A DNA stretch of 5,527 nt from Candidatus Hydrogenedentota bacterium. Lineage in GTDB: Bacteria > Hydrogenedentota > Hydrogenedentia > Hydrogenedentales > SCBR16-9. Within the stretch, counting starts at the first letter, position 1. Each line of letters opens with the position of its first letter. Shown one piece after another: positions 1 through 5,527 of this stretch. The stretch covers positions 1-5,527 of the forward strand of contig SKJD01000444.1 of assembly GCA_007116095.1 (NCBI GenBank), read 5' to 3'. The position numbers and the translations under genes are program-made. The notes beneath the pieces were generated by a model. The model did no database searches. It was given only the letters and a program-made list of their open reading frames with translations, and was not told the DNA's origin.

Positions 1-221
1 AGCGGGAGCGCATCCGGCCCGAATCTATATTGGGTGCATTTGTCTATGACCACCCCTGCTATTCCGAGGCGGCGGTTAAAGCCCAACAACGGCATGGGGA
101 AATCAGCGGCATTCAACATGGGATCCACTATTGCGGCGCCTACTGGGGCTACGGCTTTCACGAAGACGGCGTCAATAGCGCCCTTCGGGTCGGTAAGGCC
201 TTCGGGCGGGAGTGGGGGTGA
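1..221 (+). CDS. C-terminal fragment of an FAD/NAD(P)-binding amine-oxidase-like oxidoreductase
   Basis: This gene enters from the left edge. Complete codons run from base 3, giving 72 residues to a TGA at 219-221. The tail contains HYCGAYWGYGFHEDGV followed by a short helix-like end (ALRVGKAFG). That is the C-terminal signature of the predicted NAD/FAD-binding oxidoreductases of COG2907 (flavin-containing amine oxidase fold), where this stretch closes the FAD site. Members are typically encoded just upstream of DUF1365 and CFA-synthase-like genes, exactly as here, which supports the call. The N-terminal Rossmann GxGxxG motif is outside the window, so cofactor binding cannot be confirmed from this fragment. 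The likely role, by inference from the neighbours, is redox chemistry (desaturation or reduction) on phospholipid acyl chains or a methylated intermediate. The stop overlaps the next start, indicating translational coupling. Family assignment is fairly sure; substrate is unknown. Confidence 0.8.
   Translation, partial: RERIRPESILGAFVYDHPCYSEAAVKAQQRHGEISGIQHGIHYCGAYWGYGFHEDGVNSALRVGKAFGREWG
208..212 (+). promoter_or_regulatory. Ribosome-binding site choosing the DUF1365 start
   Basis: GGGAG lies 8 nt before the ATG at 221. The ATG shares its A with the TGA stop of the upstream gene (TGATG, 219-223). An in-frame GTG at 212 would add three residues, but it overlaps this Shine-Dalgarno sequence and has no such site of its own, so ATG 221 is preferred. 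Confidence 0.6.
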
Positions 222-988
222 TGGAGAGTTGCTTGTATACCGGCATGGTGCGCCACCGGCGTTTTTCGCCGCGACCGCATGCCTTTCGCTACCGACTGTT
301 CATGGTCTACCTGGACCTGGATGAGCTGGATACCCTGTTCAGTGGCCGTTGGCTGTGGTCGAGCAGTCGCTGGGCCCCGGCGCGCTTTCGGCGGGATGAC
401 CACCTGGGCGATCCGGCGCGGCCTTTGAAGGACTGCGTGCTGGACTGCGTCGAGGAAGCTGCCGGATACCGCCCCGAAGGGCCTGTCCGTCTGTTGACGC
501 ACCTGCGCTATTTTGGCTTTGTGATGAATCCCGTCAGCTTTTATTACTGCTTCAGCCCGGATGGTCAGTATGTGGACCATGTCCTGCTGGAGGTGCACAA
601 CACTCCCTGGAAGGAGCGGCATATCTATGTGGAGACGCCGCCCCGTGGCCGGCGACCGGGCGCCGCGATGCGCCTGGACTTCCGAAAGGCCTTTCATGTC
701 TCTCCCTTCATGGAGATGGACATGCGTTACCACGGAGCATTGAACCCGCCAGGAGAACGACTGCTGGCGCATCTGGAGAACTACCGGGATGACGAACGGG
801 TTTTCGATGCTACCTTGATAATGTCCAGGAAACCCATTAATGCGTGGAACCTGAACACGACCCTGCTGCGCTTTCCCTTCATGACCGGCCAGGTCCTGGC
901 CGCCATCTATTACGAAGCGTTGAAACTGTGGTGGAAGAAAATTCCCTACGTCCCGCATCCCGGGACGACGGCCATATCGAAGGAGTGA
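221..988 (+). CDS. DUF1365 family protein, partner of CFA-like fatty-acid modification
   Basis: This 255-residue protein belongs to DUF1365 (COG3496). Seen in the sequence: an N-terminal GMVRHRRFSPRPHAFRY segment (residues 8-24), the family core motif NPVSFYYC (103-110), FHVSPFME (158-165) and KPIN followed by a Trp (204-209). Near the C-terminus a hydrophobic, aromatic-rich stretch (about 223-239) could lie on a membrane surface, but there is no signal peptide and no clear transmembrane helix. The biochemical function of the family is not established, as far as I know. Its genes are persistently found between an FAD oxidoreductase and a CFA-synthase-like methyltransferase, and in Rhodobacter sphaeroides a similar cluster belongs to the singlet-oxygen response. 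An auxiliary role in acyl-chain modification is therefore inferred, not shown. The Shine-Dalgarno of the next gene (AGGAG, 981-985) lies inside its last codons. Confidence 0.9.
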   Translation: MESCLYTGMVRHRRFSPRPHAFRYRLFMVYLDLDELDTLFSGRWLWSSSRWAPARFRRDDHLGDPARPLKDCVLDCVEEAAGYRPEGPVRLLTHLRYFGFVMNPVSFYYCFSPDGQYVDHVLLEVHNTPWKERHIYVETPPRGRRPGAAMRLDFRKAFHVSPFMEMDMRYHGALNPPGERLLAHLENYRDDERVFDATLIMSRKPINAWNLNTTLLRFPFMTGQVLAAIYYEALKLWWKKIPYVPHPGTTAISKE

Positions 989-995
989 ACACGAC

Positions 996-2294
996 ATGCA
1001 GTCGGAAAGCATGCCCGCCCGTCCCTGCAAAGAACGCATCACCGATTACGCGCCCCAGGGCCTGTTAACCCGCCGCGCCCATGGCTGGCTGGACCGCTGG
1101 ATGAAGCGCTCGGTGCTGCGGCTGGCCGAACGCCTCCGCCATGGCGCGCTGAGCATCCAGGACGGCGACGAGATGCTGCATTTCGGGGACAGCGCTACCG
1201 CAACGGATTTACAGGCGACGGTGCAGGTCCTTGATTCGCGCTTTTACCGGGCCGTCGGCCTGGGGGGAAGCACGGGAGCCGGCGAAGCTTATCGGGAAGG
1301 CTGGTGGCGCTGCGATGATCTGGCGGGTCTGGTGCGTATCATCGTGCGGAATACGGACCTGTTCTACGGCATCGACAGCGGCTGGGGGCGTCTCACGGAG
1401 CCCTTCCATCGCCTCTTTCACTTCCTCCACCGCAACACCCTGGCGGGGAGCCGCAAGAATATCGCGGCGCATTATGACCTGGGCAACGACTTCTACAGAA
1501 TCTTCCTGGACGAGACGATGAATTATTCCAGCGCCTATTTCACAGAACCGGATATGTCCCTGGAAGCGGCTTCGACCGAGAAAATGGAGCGCCTCTGTCG
1601 ACAACTGGCCCTGCGTCCCGAGGATCATCTCCTGGAGATTGGCACGGGGTGGGGGGGACTCGCCCTGCACGCCGCCACGCGCTATGGCTGCCGGGTGACG
1701 ACCACCACGATCTCCGCAGAACAGTACGCCCATGCACGCGCCGAGGTGGAGCGCTGCGGTCTGTCGGAGCAAATCACGGTGCTCTTCTCCGACTACCGTG
1801 ACCTGCGGGGCAGCTTCGACAAGATCGTCTCCGTGGAGATGCTTGAGGCCGTCGGCCATGCCTATTTCCCCGTCTTTTTCCAACAATGCGCACGGCTCTT
1901 GCGCCCCGACGGCCTGATGGCGCTCCAGACCATCACCATCAAGGACCAGCAATACGAGGCGTCCAAGAACTACGTGGACTTTGTCAAGCGCTACATCTTT
2001 CCCGGCGGCTGCCTGCCCTCGGTGACCGCCCTGAGCCGGGTGATGACCCGCTACACCGACCTGGGCATGCTGCACTGCGAGTCCTTCGGACAGCACTACG
2101 CGACGACCCTGCGCCTGTGGCGCGCACGGTTTATGGCGCAGCGGGACGTGGTCGCCCGGCTCGGCTACGACGCCTCCTTTCAGCGGCTCTGGGAATTCTA
2201 CCTCGCCTACTGCGAAGGCGCCTTCGCCGAGCGGCACATCAACGTCGTGCAAATGCTGCTTGCCCGTCCCGATTACCGACAGGATGGGGCTTGA
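996..2294 (+). CDS. CFA-synthase-like SAM-dependent phospholipid acyl methyltransferase
   Basis: This 432-residue protein resembles cyclopropane-fatty-acyl-phospholipid synthase (COG2230; E. coli Cfa is 382 aa, so this one has about 40 extra N-terminal residues). Enzymes of this family transfer a methyl group from S-adenosylmethionine to a double bond in membrane phospholipid acyl chains. Visible parts are an N-terminal lipid-binding-type domain with GEAYREGWW (96-104), the substrate-entry segment AHYDLGNDFY, SAM motif I LEIGTGWGG (213-221), and the conserved YIFPGGCLPS (333-342) and HYATTL around Tyr368. Several residues that bind bicarbonate in E. coli Cfa appear replaced: Ser179 for Cys139 and Gln311 for His266. 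Ala285 follows the retained catalytic-region Glu284 where E. coli has His. This pattern fits the UfaA1/TmsB/UfaM-like branch (methyl-branched or furan fatty acids) better than true cyclopropane synthases. AGGAG at 981-985 is 10 nt before the ATG, and the 7-nt gap implies an operon with the DUF1365 gene. Confidence 0.9.
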   Translation: MQSESMPARPCKERITDYAPQGLLTRRAHGWLDRWMKRSVLRLAERLRHGALSIQDGDEMLHFGDSATATDLQATVQVLDSRFYRAVGLGGSTGAGEAYREGWWRCDDLAGLVRIIVRNTDLFYGIDSGWGRLTEPFHRLFHFLHRNTLAGSRKNIAAHYDLGNDFYRIFLDETMNYSSAYFTEPDMSLEAASTEKMERLCRQLALRPEDHLLEIGTGWGGLALHAATRYGCRVTTTTISAEQYAHARAEVERCGLSEQITVLFSDYRDLRGSFDKIVSVEMLEAVGHAYFPVFFQQCARLLRPDGLMALQTITIKDQQYEASKNYVDFVKRYIFPGGCLPSVTALSRVMTRYTDLGMLHCESFGQHYATTLRLWRARFMAQRDVVARLGYDASFQRLWEFYLAYCEGAFAERHINVVQMLLARPDYRQDGA

Positions 2295-2435
2295 TACAAC
2301 ACCGCCGCTTTGGGGGCGAACCTTGGGTTCATTGTGGACAGGATGCGGGAGTGGTGCGCATATGTTTGGATATGCTGAGGTGATGGCCGGGCCGCCCGAC
2401 GGCGGGTGCGCAGCGCAATTGTATTCCCCCATAAC
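2295..2435. other. Intergenic stretch with three small dyads after the CFA-like gene
   Basis: No convincing gene lies here. Three perfect small inverted repeats are visible: GAACC/GGTTC with a 3-nt loop (2318-2330), GCATAT/ATATGC with a 6-nt loop (2358-2375) and CCGCC/GGCGG with a CGAC loop (2392-2405). The last sits in a very GC-rich patch (2384-2417), next to TGCGC-A-GCGCA. None is followed by a T-tract, so none is a standard intrinsic terminator. The GC-rich hairpin may still mark the end of the lipid operon, perhaps with Rho. These are sequence observations; function is unknown. Confidence 0.4.
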
Positions 2436-2465
2436 TTGACCTTCACCCCGTAAAAAAGGCACAAT
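2436..2465 (+). promoter_or_regulatory. Candidate sigma-70-type promoter for clpX
   Basis: TTGACC (2436-2441) matches the -35 consensus at five of six positions. After an 18-nt spacer, CACAAT (2460-2465) matches the -10 consensus at four of six. Transcription would begin near 2472 and give a leader of about 140 nt. The region is visibly more AT-rich than the flanking genes. CTTGACC resembles the start of a heat-shock (sigma-32) -35 box, but no CCCAT-type -10 element sits at the right distance. The leader (about 2472-2612) contains only short stems, such as GAATT/AATTC at 2508-2522, and no coding region I would support. Confidence 0.45.
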
Positions 2466-2612
2466 AATGGGTGATAAAATGCGCCGCTTGTATCCTGTTG
2501 CGCCGATGAATTCGGCCAATTCTGGGAAAAGCAGCCATTTTCAAAAGCGCGTTGGCAATTTAAGCCGGGAGCGCAGTCCCAATAATGAGTCCGAAACGTC
2601 TCGGAGGTATAT

Positions 2613-3887
2613 ATGGCGCCACAACGAACGCGTACTGACATTCCCACCTGCTCTTTTTGTGGTAAGCGTCATGACGAAGTCAACAAATTAATCGCAGGTC
2701 CGGATGTAAATATTTGCGATGAGTGTGTCAATCTGTGCAGCGAGATCGTTGCCGAAGAACGCGCACGCAAAGGGGTAGAGCGCTCACTGAAAGTGCCGGC
2801 CCCAAAAACCATCAAAGAATTTCTGGATAATTACGTTATCGGACAAGACCACGCCAAGCGGGTCCTGGCCGTGGCGGTGCATAATCATTACAAGCGTATT
2901 TCCGCGGGCGGCGAGATCGACGGCGTGGAGCTTCAGAAGTCCAACGTGCTGCTGATTGGGCCGTCGGGCTGTGGTAAGACGCTGCTCGCCGAGACGCTGG
3001 CGCGCATGCTGGACGTACCCTTCGCCGTGGTCGACGCCACCACGTTGACCGAAGCCGGGTATGTCGGCGACGATGTCGAGAATGTCGTGCTCAAGCTCCT
3101 GCAGAACGCCGATTTTGATCCGGTGCGCGCCGAGACGGGCATTATCTATGTCGATGAAATCGACAAGATCGCCCGCAAGGGCGACAGCCCGTCCATTACC
3201 CGCGACGTCTCCGGCGAGGGCGTGCAGCAGGCGCTGTTGAAGCTGCTGGAAGGCACGGTCGCCAGTGTGCCGCCGCAGGGGGGACGCAAGCATCCCCAGC
3301 AGGAATGTATCCAGGTGGACACCACCAACATTCTCTTTGTCTGTGGCGGTTCCTTTGCCGGGCTGGAACAAATTGTGCAGCGTCGTATCGGGCGCAAGGT
3401 CATCGGCTTCAATGCGGACATCAAGACCCGCAAGGAAGACGAGCGCATCCTCACCGAGGTGAAGCCGGAAGACCTGATCAAGTTTGGCATGATCCCGGAA
3501 TTCTCGGGTCGCCTACCGGTCCTCGCCACCTTGAATTCGTTGAGCAAGGAAGAGCTGGTGCGGGTTTTGGTGGAGCCGAAGAACGCGATTATCAAGCAGT
3601 ACGAGAAGCTCTTCGAGCTGGAGAATGTCAAGCTGCGCTTCCCGGAAGAAACGGTTGCGGCCGTGGCGGAAGCCGCCATCGAACGTAACACTGGAGCCCG
3701 GGGCCTGCGCAGTATCCTGGAAGAAGCGATGCTCAACGTAATGTATGATATTCCGTCGCACGAGGATGTGCGCGAATGCATTATTACGCCGGGCGTCGTG
3801 GTGAAGTCGGAGGACCCCCTGCTGGTCTACCGCCATGAAGTTGAGGACCAGCAGCAGAACGCCGGCAAGAATTCCGCTTCCGCATAA
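2613..3887 (+). CDS. clpX: ATP-dependent Clp protease ATP-binding subunit ClpX
   Basis: ClpX is the hexameric AAA+ unfoldase that recognises tagged cytoplasmic substrates and threads them into the ClpP peptidase. The protein has 424 residues, equal to E. coli ClpX. All landmarks are present: the zinc-binding domain with Cys13, Cys16, Cys35 and Cys38; Walker A GPSGCGKT (116-123); the pore-1 loop GYVG (149-152); Walker B IIYVDEID (177-184, catalytic Glu182); the RKH pore loop (225-227); the ClpP-docking IGF loop (264-266); the arginine finger in GRLP (Arg300); and sensor 2 GAR (361-363). The IGF tripeptide implies that a ClpP partner exists elsewhere in the genome. A strong Shine-Dalgarno GGAGG (2603-2607) is 5 nt before the ATG. 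The usual upstream neighbour clpP is replaced here by the CFA-like gene 318 bp away, so clpX probably has its own promoter. lon follows, beyond a terminator. Confidence 0.98.
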   Translation: MAPQRTRTDIPTCSFCGKRHDEVNKLIAGPDVNICDECVNLCSEIVAEERARKGVERSLKVPAPKTIKEFLDNYVIGQDHAKRVLAVAVHNHYKRISAGGEIDGVELQKSNVLLIGPSGCGKTLLAETLARMLDVPFAVVDATTLTEAGYVGDDVENVVLKLLQNADFDPVRAETGIIYVDEIDKIARKGDSPSITRDVSGEGVQQALLKLLEGTVASVPPQGGRKHPQQECIQVDTTNILFVCGGSFAGLEQIVQRRIGRKVIGFNADIKTRKEDERILTEVKPEDLIKFGMIPEFSGRLPVLATLNSLSKEELVRVLVEPKNAIIKQYEKLFELENVKLRFPEETVAAVAEAAIERNTGARGLRSILEEAMLNVMYDIPSHEDVRECIITPGVVVKSEDPLLVYRHEVEDQQQNAGKNSASA

Positions 3888-3933
3888 TACGCGGCATGAC
3901 GCGGAAATGTTTATAGCCTGGCGCTGCAAGGCA

Positions 3934-3969
3934 TGGCTGCTACCCGTCATGACGGTATGTGGGCAGCTA
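3934..3969 (+). repeat. Stem-loop downstream of clpX
   Basis: TGGCTGC (3934-3940) pairs with GCAGCTA (3963-3969), including one G-U pair. The stem continues for two more pairs after a 2-nt bulge. The loop side contains the perfect 12-bp palindrome CCGTCATGACGG (3944-3955), which could form an alternative hairpin or a dimeric protein site. A run of seven T (3986-3992) follows 17 nt later, too far away for a classical terminator. It could protect the clpX mRNA 3' end from decay; that is inference. Confidence 0.4.
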
Positions 3970-4000
3970 CTCCCAGGCGTCGGTATTTTTTTATGATAGC

Positions 4001-4036
4001 ATGGCCGGACGGAGATTCCACCGTTCGGCTGTTTTT
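4001..4036 (+). terminator. Rho-independent terminator of clpX
   Basis: GCCGGACGG (4004-4012) pairs with CCGTTCGGC (4021-4029) through nine base pairs, one of them G-U, around the 8-nt loop AGATTCCA. Three weaker pairs extend the base of the stem. Five T (4032-4036) follow almost directly. This is a textbook + strand intrinsic terminator 117 nt after the clpX stop, and it should separate clpX transcription from lon. Confidence 0.85.
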
Positions 4037-4060
4037 ACGTTATATCAGACCGGAACAGGG

Positions 4061-4092
4061 ACCTGTCAGGAGCGATACGCCGTATGACAGGT
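4061..4092. repeat. 8-bp perfect inverted repeat in the lon upstream region
   Basis: ACCTGTCA (4061-4068) is matched by TGACAGGT (4085-4092) across a 16-nt spacer. The spacer itself holds ATAC-GCC-GTAT (4075-4085), which shares a base with the right arm. As DNA this looks like a two-half-site operator; as RNA it would be a hairpin with a 5' bulge. A flanking pair GACCGG (4048-4053)/CCGGTC (4116-4121) could close a larger domain. Which reading is right depends on where lon transcription starts, and I found no convincing lon promoter. Confidence 0.5.
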
Positions 4093-4144
4093 GATGTCGC
4101 CTTTCAGATTCCGTCCCGGTCCAGATGTGTTTAACGCAACCCTT

Positions 4145-4184
4145 CGCTGTGTCTATCCGACACGGCGCTTCCTGTAAAGGCGCC
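4145..4184 (+). promoter_or_regulatory. Mutually exclusive hairpins over the lon ribosome-binding site
   Basis: Hairpin A pairs CGCTGTGTC (4145-4153) with GACACGGCG (4159-4167) around a 5-nt loop: nine pairs, one U-G. Hairpin B pairs GGCGCTT (4164-4170) with AGGCGCC (4178-4184) around a 7-nt loop: seven pairs, one U-G. They share bases 4164-4167, so only one can form at a time. Hairpin B buries most of AAAGG (4176-4180), the only Shine-Dalgarno-like sequence before the lon ATG at 4192, while hairpin A leaves it open. The pairing is seen directly; a regulatory role, for instance a temperature-sensitive translation switch for a stress protease, is inference. Confidence 0.45.
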
Positions 4185-4191
4185 CATAATA

Positions 4192-5527
4192 ATGCCCCGT
4201 AAGCCTGTTTCCAGTAAGAAACGTACCATCCCATTGCCGCTGTTGCCCCTGAAAGAGGCCGTGGTTTTTCCCAAAATGGTGACCCCGCTCCTGGTGGGGC
4301 GCAGGATGTCGCTGGAGGCCATTGAAGTGGCCACCACCGAAGATACCCATGTGTTTCTGTGTAACCAGATAGACCCCGATGTGGAAGAGCCGAGAAAGGG
4401 GGATCTGGTGAAGGTGGGGGTTATCGCGAATATCTTGCAGACGCTGCGCATGCCCGACGGCGCGATGAAGGTCGTGGTGGAGGGGGTGCAGCGGGCCGAG
4501 TGGGATACGGTGAAGTTTATGGAAGACTTCGTGGAGGCCTATGTCATCCCCATCCCGCCGGACGATACGGAAGACGAAGATATCAAGGGGTTGACGCGGC
4601 TCTGCAAGTCCCTGTTTGAAGAATATGTCGAGCTGAGCAACCGCATCTCCCCGGAGGCGGCCTTTACTATACAGAGCAATGAGGCGCCGGAAGACGTGCT
4701 GGATGCAATCGGGGCCTTTATGCCCGGCAGTATTGATGAGCGACAGTTTCTGCTCGGTTTGAGGGGAGGCAACAAGCTTCGCCTGGAGCATTTGGCCCAA
4801 TTGCTGATGCGGGAAAACGAGATGACCCGGCTGGAACAGACCATGCGGGACCGCGTGCGGGACCAGATGGAGCGGGGACAGCGCGAGCATTTCCTGCAAG
4901 AGCAGCTCAAGATCATTCATCAGGAGCTGGGCGGTCGTGAGGAGGGGATGGATGAGTACAGCGAATTGCGGCAACTGGTGGAGAAGGCGAAGATGCCCAA
5001 GGAGGTGCGTCAGCGGGTCGAGCGTGAAATAGTCCGCTATGAACGCATGCCCATGATGAGCCCCGAGAGCGCAATCATCCGCAATTACATAGAATGGCTC
5101 TGCGATGTGCCCTGGAAAAAGCGCACCAAGGATACGCTGGACCTGGCCCGCGCCGAGTCGGTCCTGGACGAGGACCACTACGGGCTGGAAAAAGTGAAGG
5201 AGCGCATCCTGGAGTTCCTCTCTGTCCGGAAGCTGCGTCCGGCCGCCAAAGGCCCGATACTCTGTCTGGTGGGGCCGCCCGGGGTGGGCAAGACCTCCCT
5301 GGGACACTCTATTGCCCGGGCGATGAACCGCAAGTTTGTGAGGGTGTCACTGGGCGGCGTACGGGACGAGGCGGAAATTCGCGGCCATCGCCGCACCTAC
5401 ATCGGCTCCTTGCCCGGCCGCATTATCCAGAGCATGAAAAAGGTCGGGGTGCGCAATCCGGTCTTCATGCTGGACGAGATCGACAAGATGATGTCGGACT
5501 TCCGGGGTGACCCCGCCTCGGCGCTGC
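4192..5527 (+). CDS. lon: ATP-dependent protease Lon (LonA), 5' part, cut by the window end
   Basis: The frame stays open from ATG 4192 to the last base (445 codons, about 55% of a usual LonA of roughly 780-810 aa). Lon is a cytoplasmic homohexameric AAA+ protease that degrades misfolded and short-lived regulatory proteins. Visible parts: a LON substrate-binding domain starting at PLPLLPLKEAVVFPKM, with the typical LVEG-like VVEGVQRA; a charged helical, coiled-coil-prone region (about 200-275) with REHFLQEQLKIIHQELG (231-247); then the AAA+ module with Walker A GPPGVGKTS (361-369), pore-loop Tyr403 in HRRTYIGSLPG, and Walker B VFMLDEIDKM (424-433, Asp428/Glu429). Numbering runs five ahead of E. 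coli Lon throughout. The sensor residues and the Ser-Lys protease domain lie beyond the window. The start is fixed by family alignment. AAAGG lies 11 nt upstream, a weak and rather distant ribosome-binding site inside a predicted hairpin. Confidence 0.97.
   Translation, partial: MPRKPVSSKKRTIPLPLLPLKEAVVFPKMVTPLLVGRRMSLEAIEVATTEDTHVFLCNQIDPDVEEPRKGDLVKVGVIANILQTLRMPDGAMKVVVEGVQRAEWDTVKFMEDFVEAYVIPIPPDDTEDEDIKGLTRLCKSLFEEYVELSNRISPEAAFTIQSNEAPEDVLDAIGAFMPGSIDERQFLLGLRGGNKLRLEHLAQLLMRENEMTRLEQTMRDRVRDQMERGQREHFLQEQLKIIHQELGGREEGMDEYSELRQLVEKAKMPKEVRQRVEREIVRYERMPMMSPESAIIRNYIEWLCDVPWKKRTKDTLDLARAESVLDEDHYGLEKVKERILEFLSVRKLRPAAKGPILCLVGPPGVGKTSLGHSIARAMNRKFVRVSLGGVRDEAEIRGHRRTYIGSLPGRIIQSMKKVGVRNPVFMLDEIDKMMSDFRGDPASAL

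Noticed and set aside
212..214. GTG as start of the DUF1365 gene
   Set aside because: It would place the start on top of the Shine-Dalgarno GGGAG. ATG 221, with its stop-start overlap and 8-nt spacing, is better supported.
158..1042. 294-codon open frame on the minus strand
   Set aside because: It lies wholly opposite the DUF1365 gene, which has clear family motifs. The antisense product shows none and is a GC-bias shadow.
2435..2451. Heat-shock (sigma-32) promoter before clpX
   Set aside because: CTTGACC resembles the -35 box, but the only CCCCGT-like sequence is about 4 nt downstream, not the 13-17 nt required.
1209..2519. 436-codon open frame on the minus strand
   Set aside because: It is antisense to the CFA-like gene in GC-rich DNA where stops are rare. 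The product is low-complexity (His-, Gly- and Val-rich), has no recognisable domain, and overlaps a well-supported gene over most of its length.
2467..2691. 74-codon open frame on the plus strand in the clpX leader
   Set aside because: It has no Shine-Dalgarno sequence, starts at about the expected clpX transcription start, and runs into clpX in another frame. The product has no recognisable features. A regulatory leader peptide is possible but unsupported.
3972..3992. Second intrinsic terminator ending in T7 at 3986-3992
   Set aside because: The T-tract is not directly preceded by a stable stem. TGGG/CCCA (3960-3975) is only 4 bp and stands 10 nt away.
4153..5307. 384-codon open frame on the minus strand
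   Set aside because: It is antisense to lon, whose coding frame is certain. The His/Leu-rich product is unlike any family I know.

Overview
The window comes from a GC-rich proteobacterial chromosome. All real genes lie on the + strand. The proteins look gamma/beta-proteobacterial: ClpX has the same length as the E. coli protein (424 aa) and the Lon N-terminal half aligns almost without gaps. A clpX-lon pair next to a cyclopropane-synthase-like lipid operon would suit an acidophile such as Acidithiobacillus. That genus guess is weak inference, because nothing in the window is diagnostic.

Region 1 (1-2294) is the 3' part of a tightly packed operon of at least three genes: the C-terminus of an FAD-dependent amine-oxidase-like oxidoreductase, a DUF1365 protein whose ATG overlaps the preceding stop (TGATG), and a CFA-synthase-like SAM-dependent methyltransferase 7 nt further on. 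This trio is a known conserved neighbourhood for modifying unsaturated acyl chains of membrane phospholipids. The methyltransferase lacks several residues that define true cyclopropane synthases. It looks more like the relatives that make methyl-branched or furan fatty acids.

Region 2 (2295-2612) is a 318-bp gap. It holds three small dyads, a plausible sigma-70-type promoter (TTGACC-N18-CACAAT) and a long leader for clpX.

Region 3 (2613-5527) carries two ATP-dependent proteolysis genes. clpX is complete, with the zinc finger, Walker A/B, pore loop, IGF loop and sensor-2 arginine all visible. lon is cut by the window end after the Walker B motif, so its protease domain lies outside. The usual upstream neighbours tig and clpP are absent here. 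A convincing intrinsic terminator (4001-4036) separates clpX from lon, so lon is probably its own transcription unit. The DNA between that terminator and lon is rich in inverted repeats. The last two are mutually exclusive hairpins, one of which covers the likely lon ribosome-binding site.

I see no mobile element, CRISPR array, tRNA, rRNA or defence system. The most interesting leads are the non-canonical CFA-like enzyme with its DUF1365 partner, and the structured lon leader.
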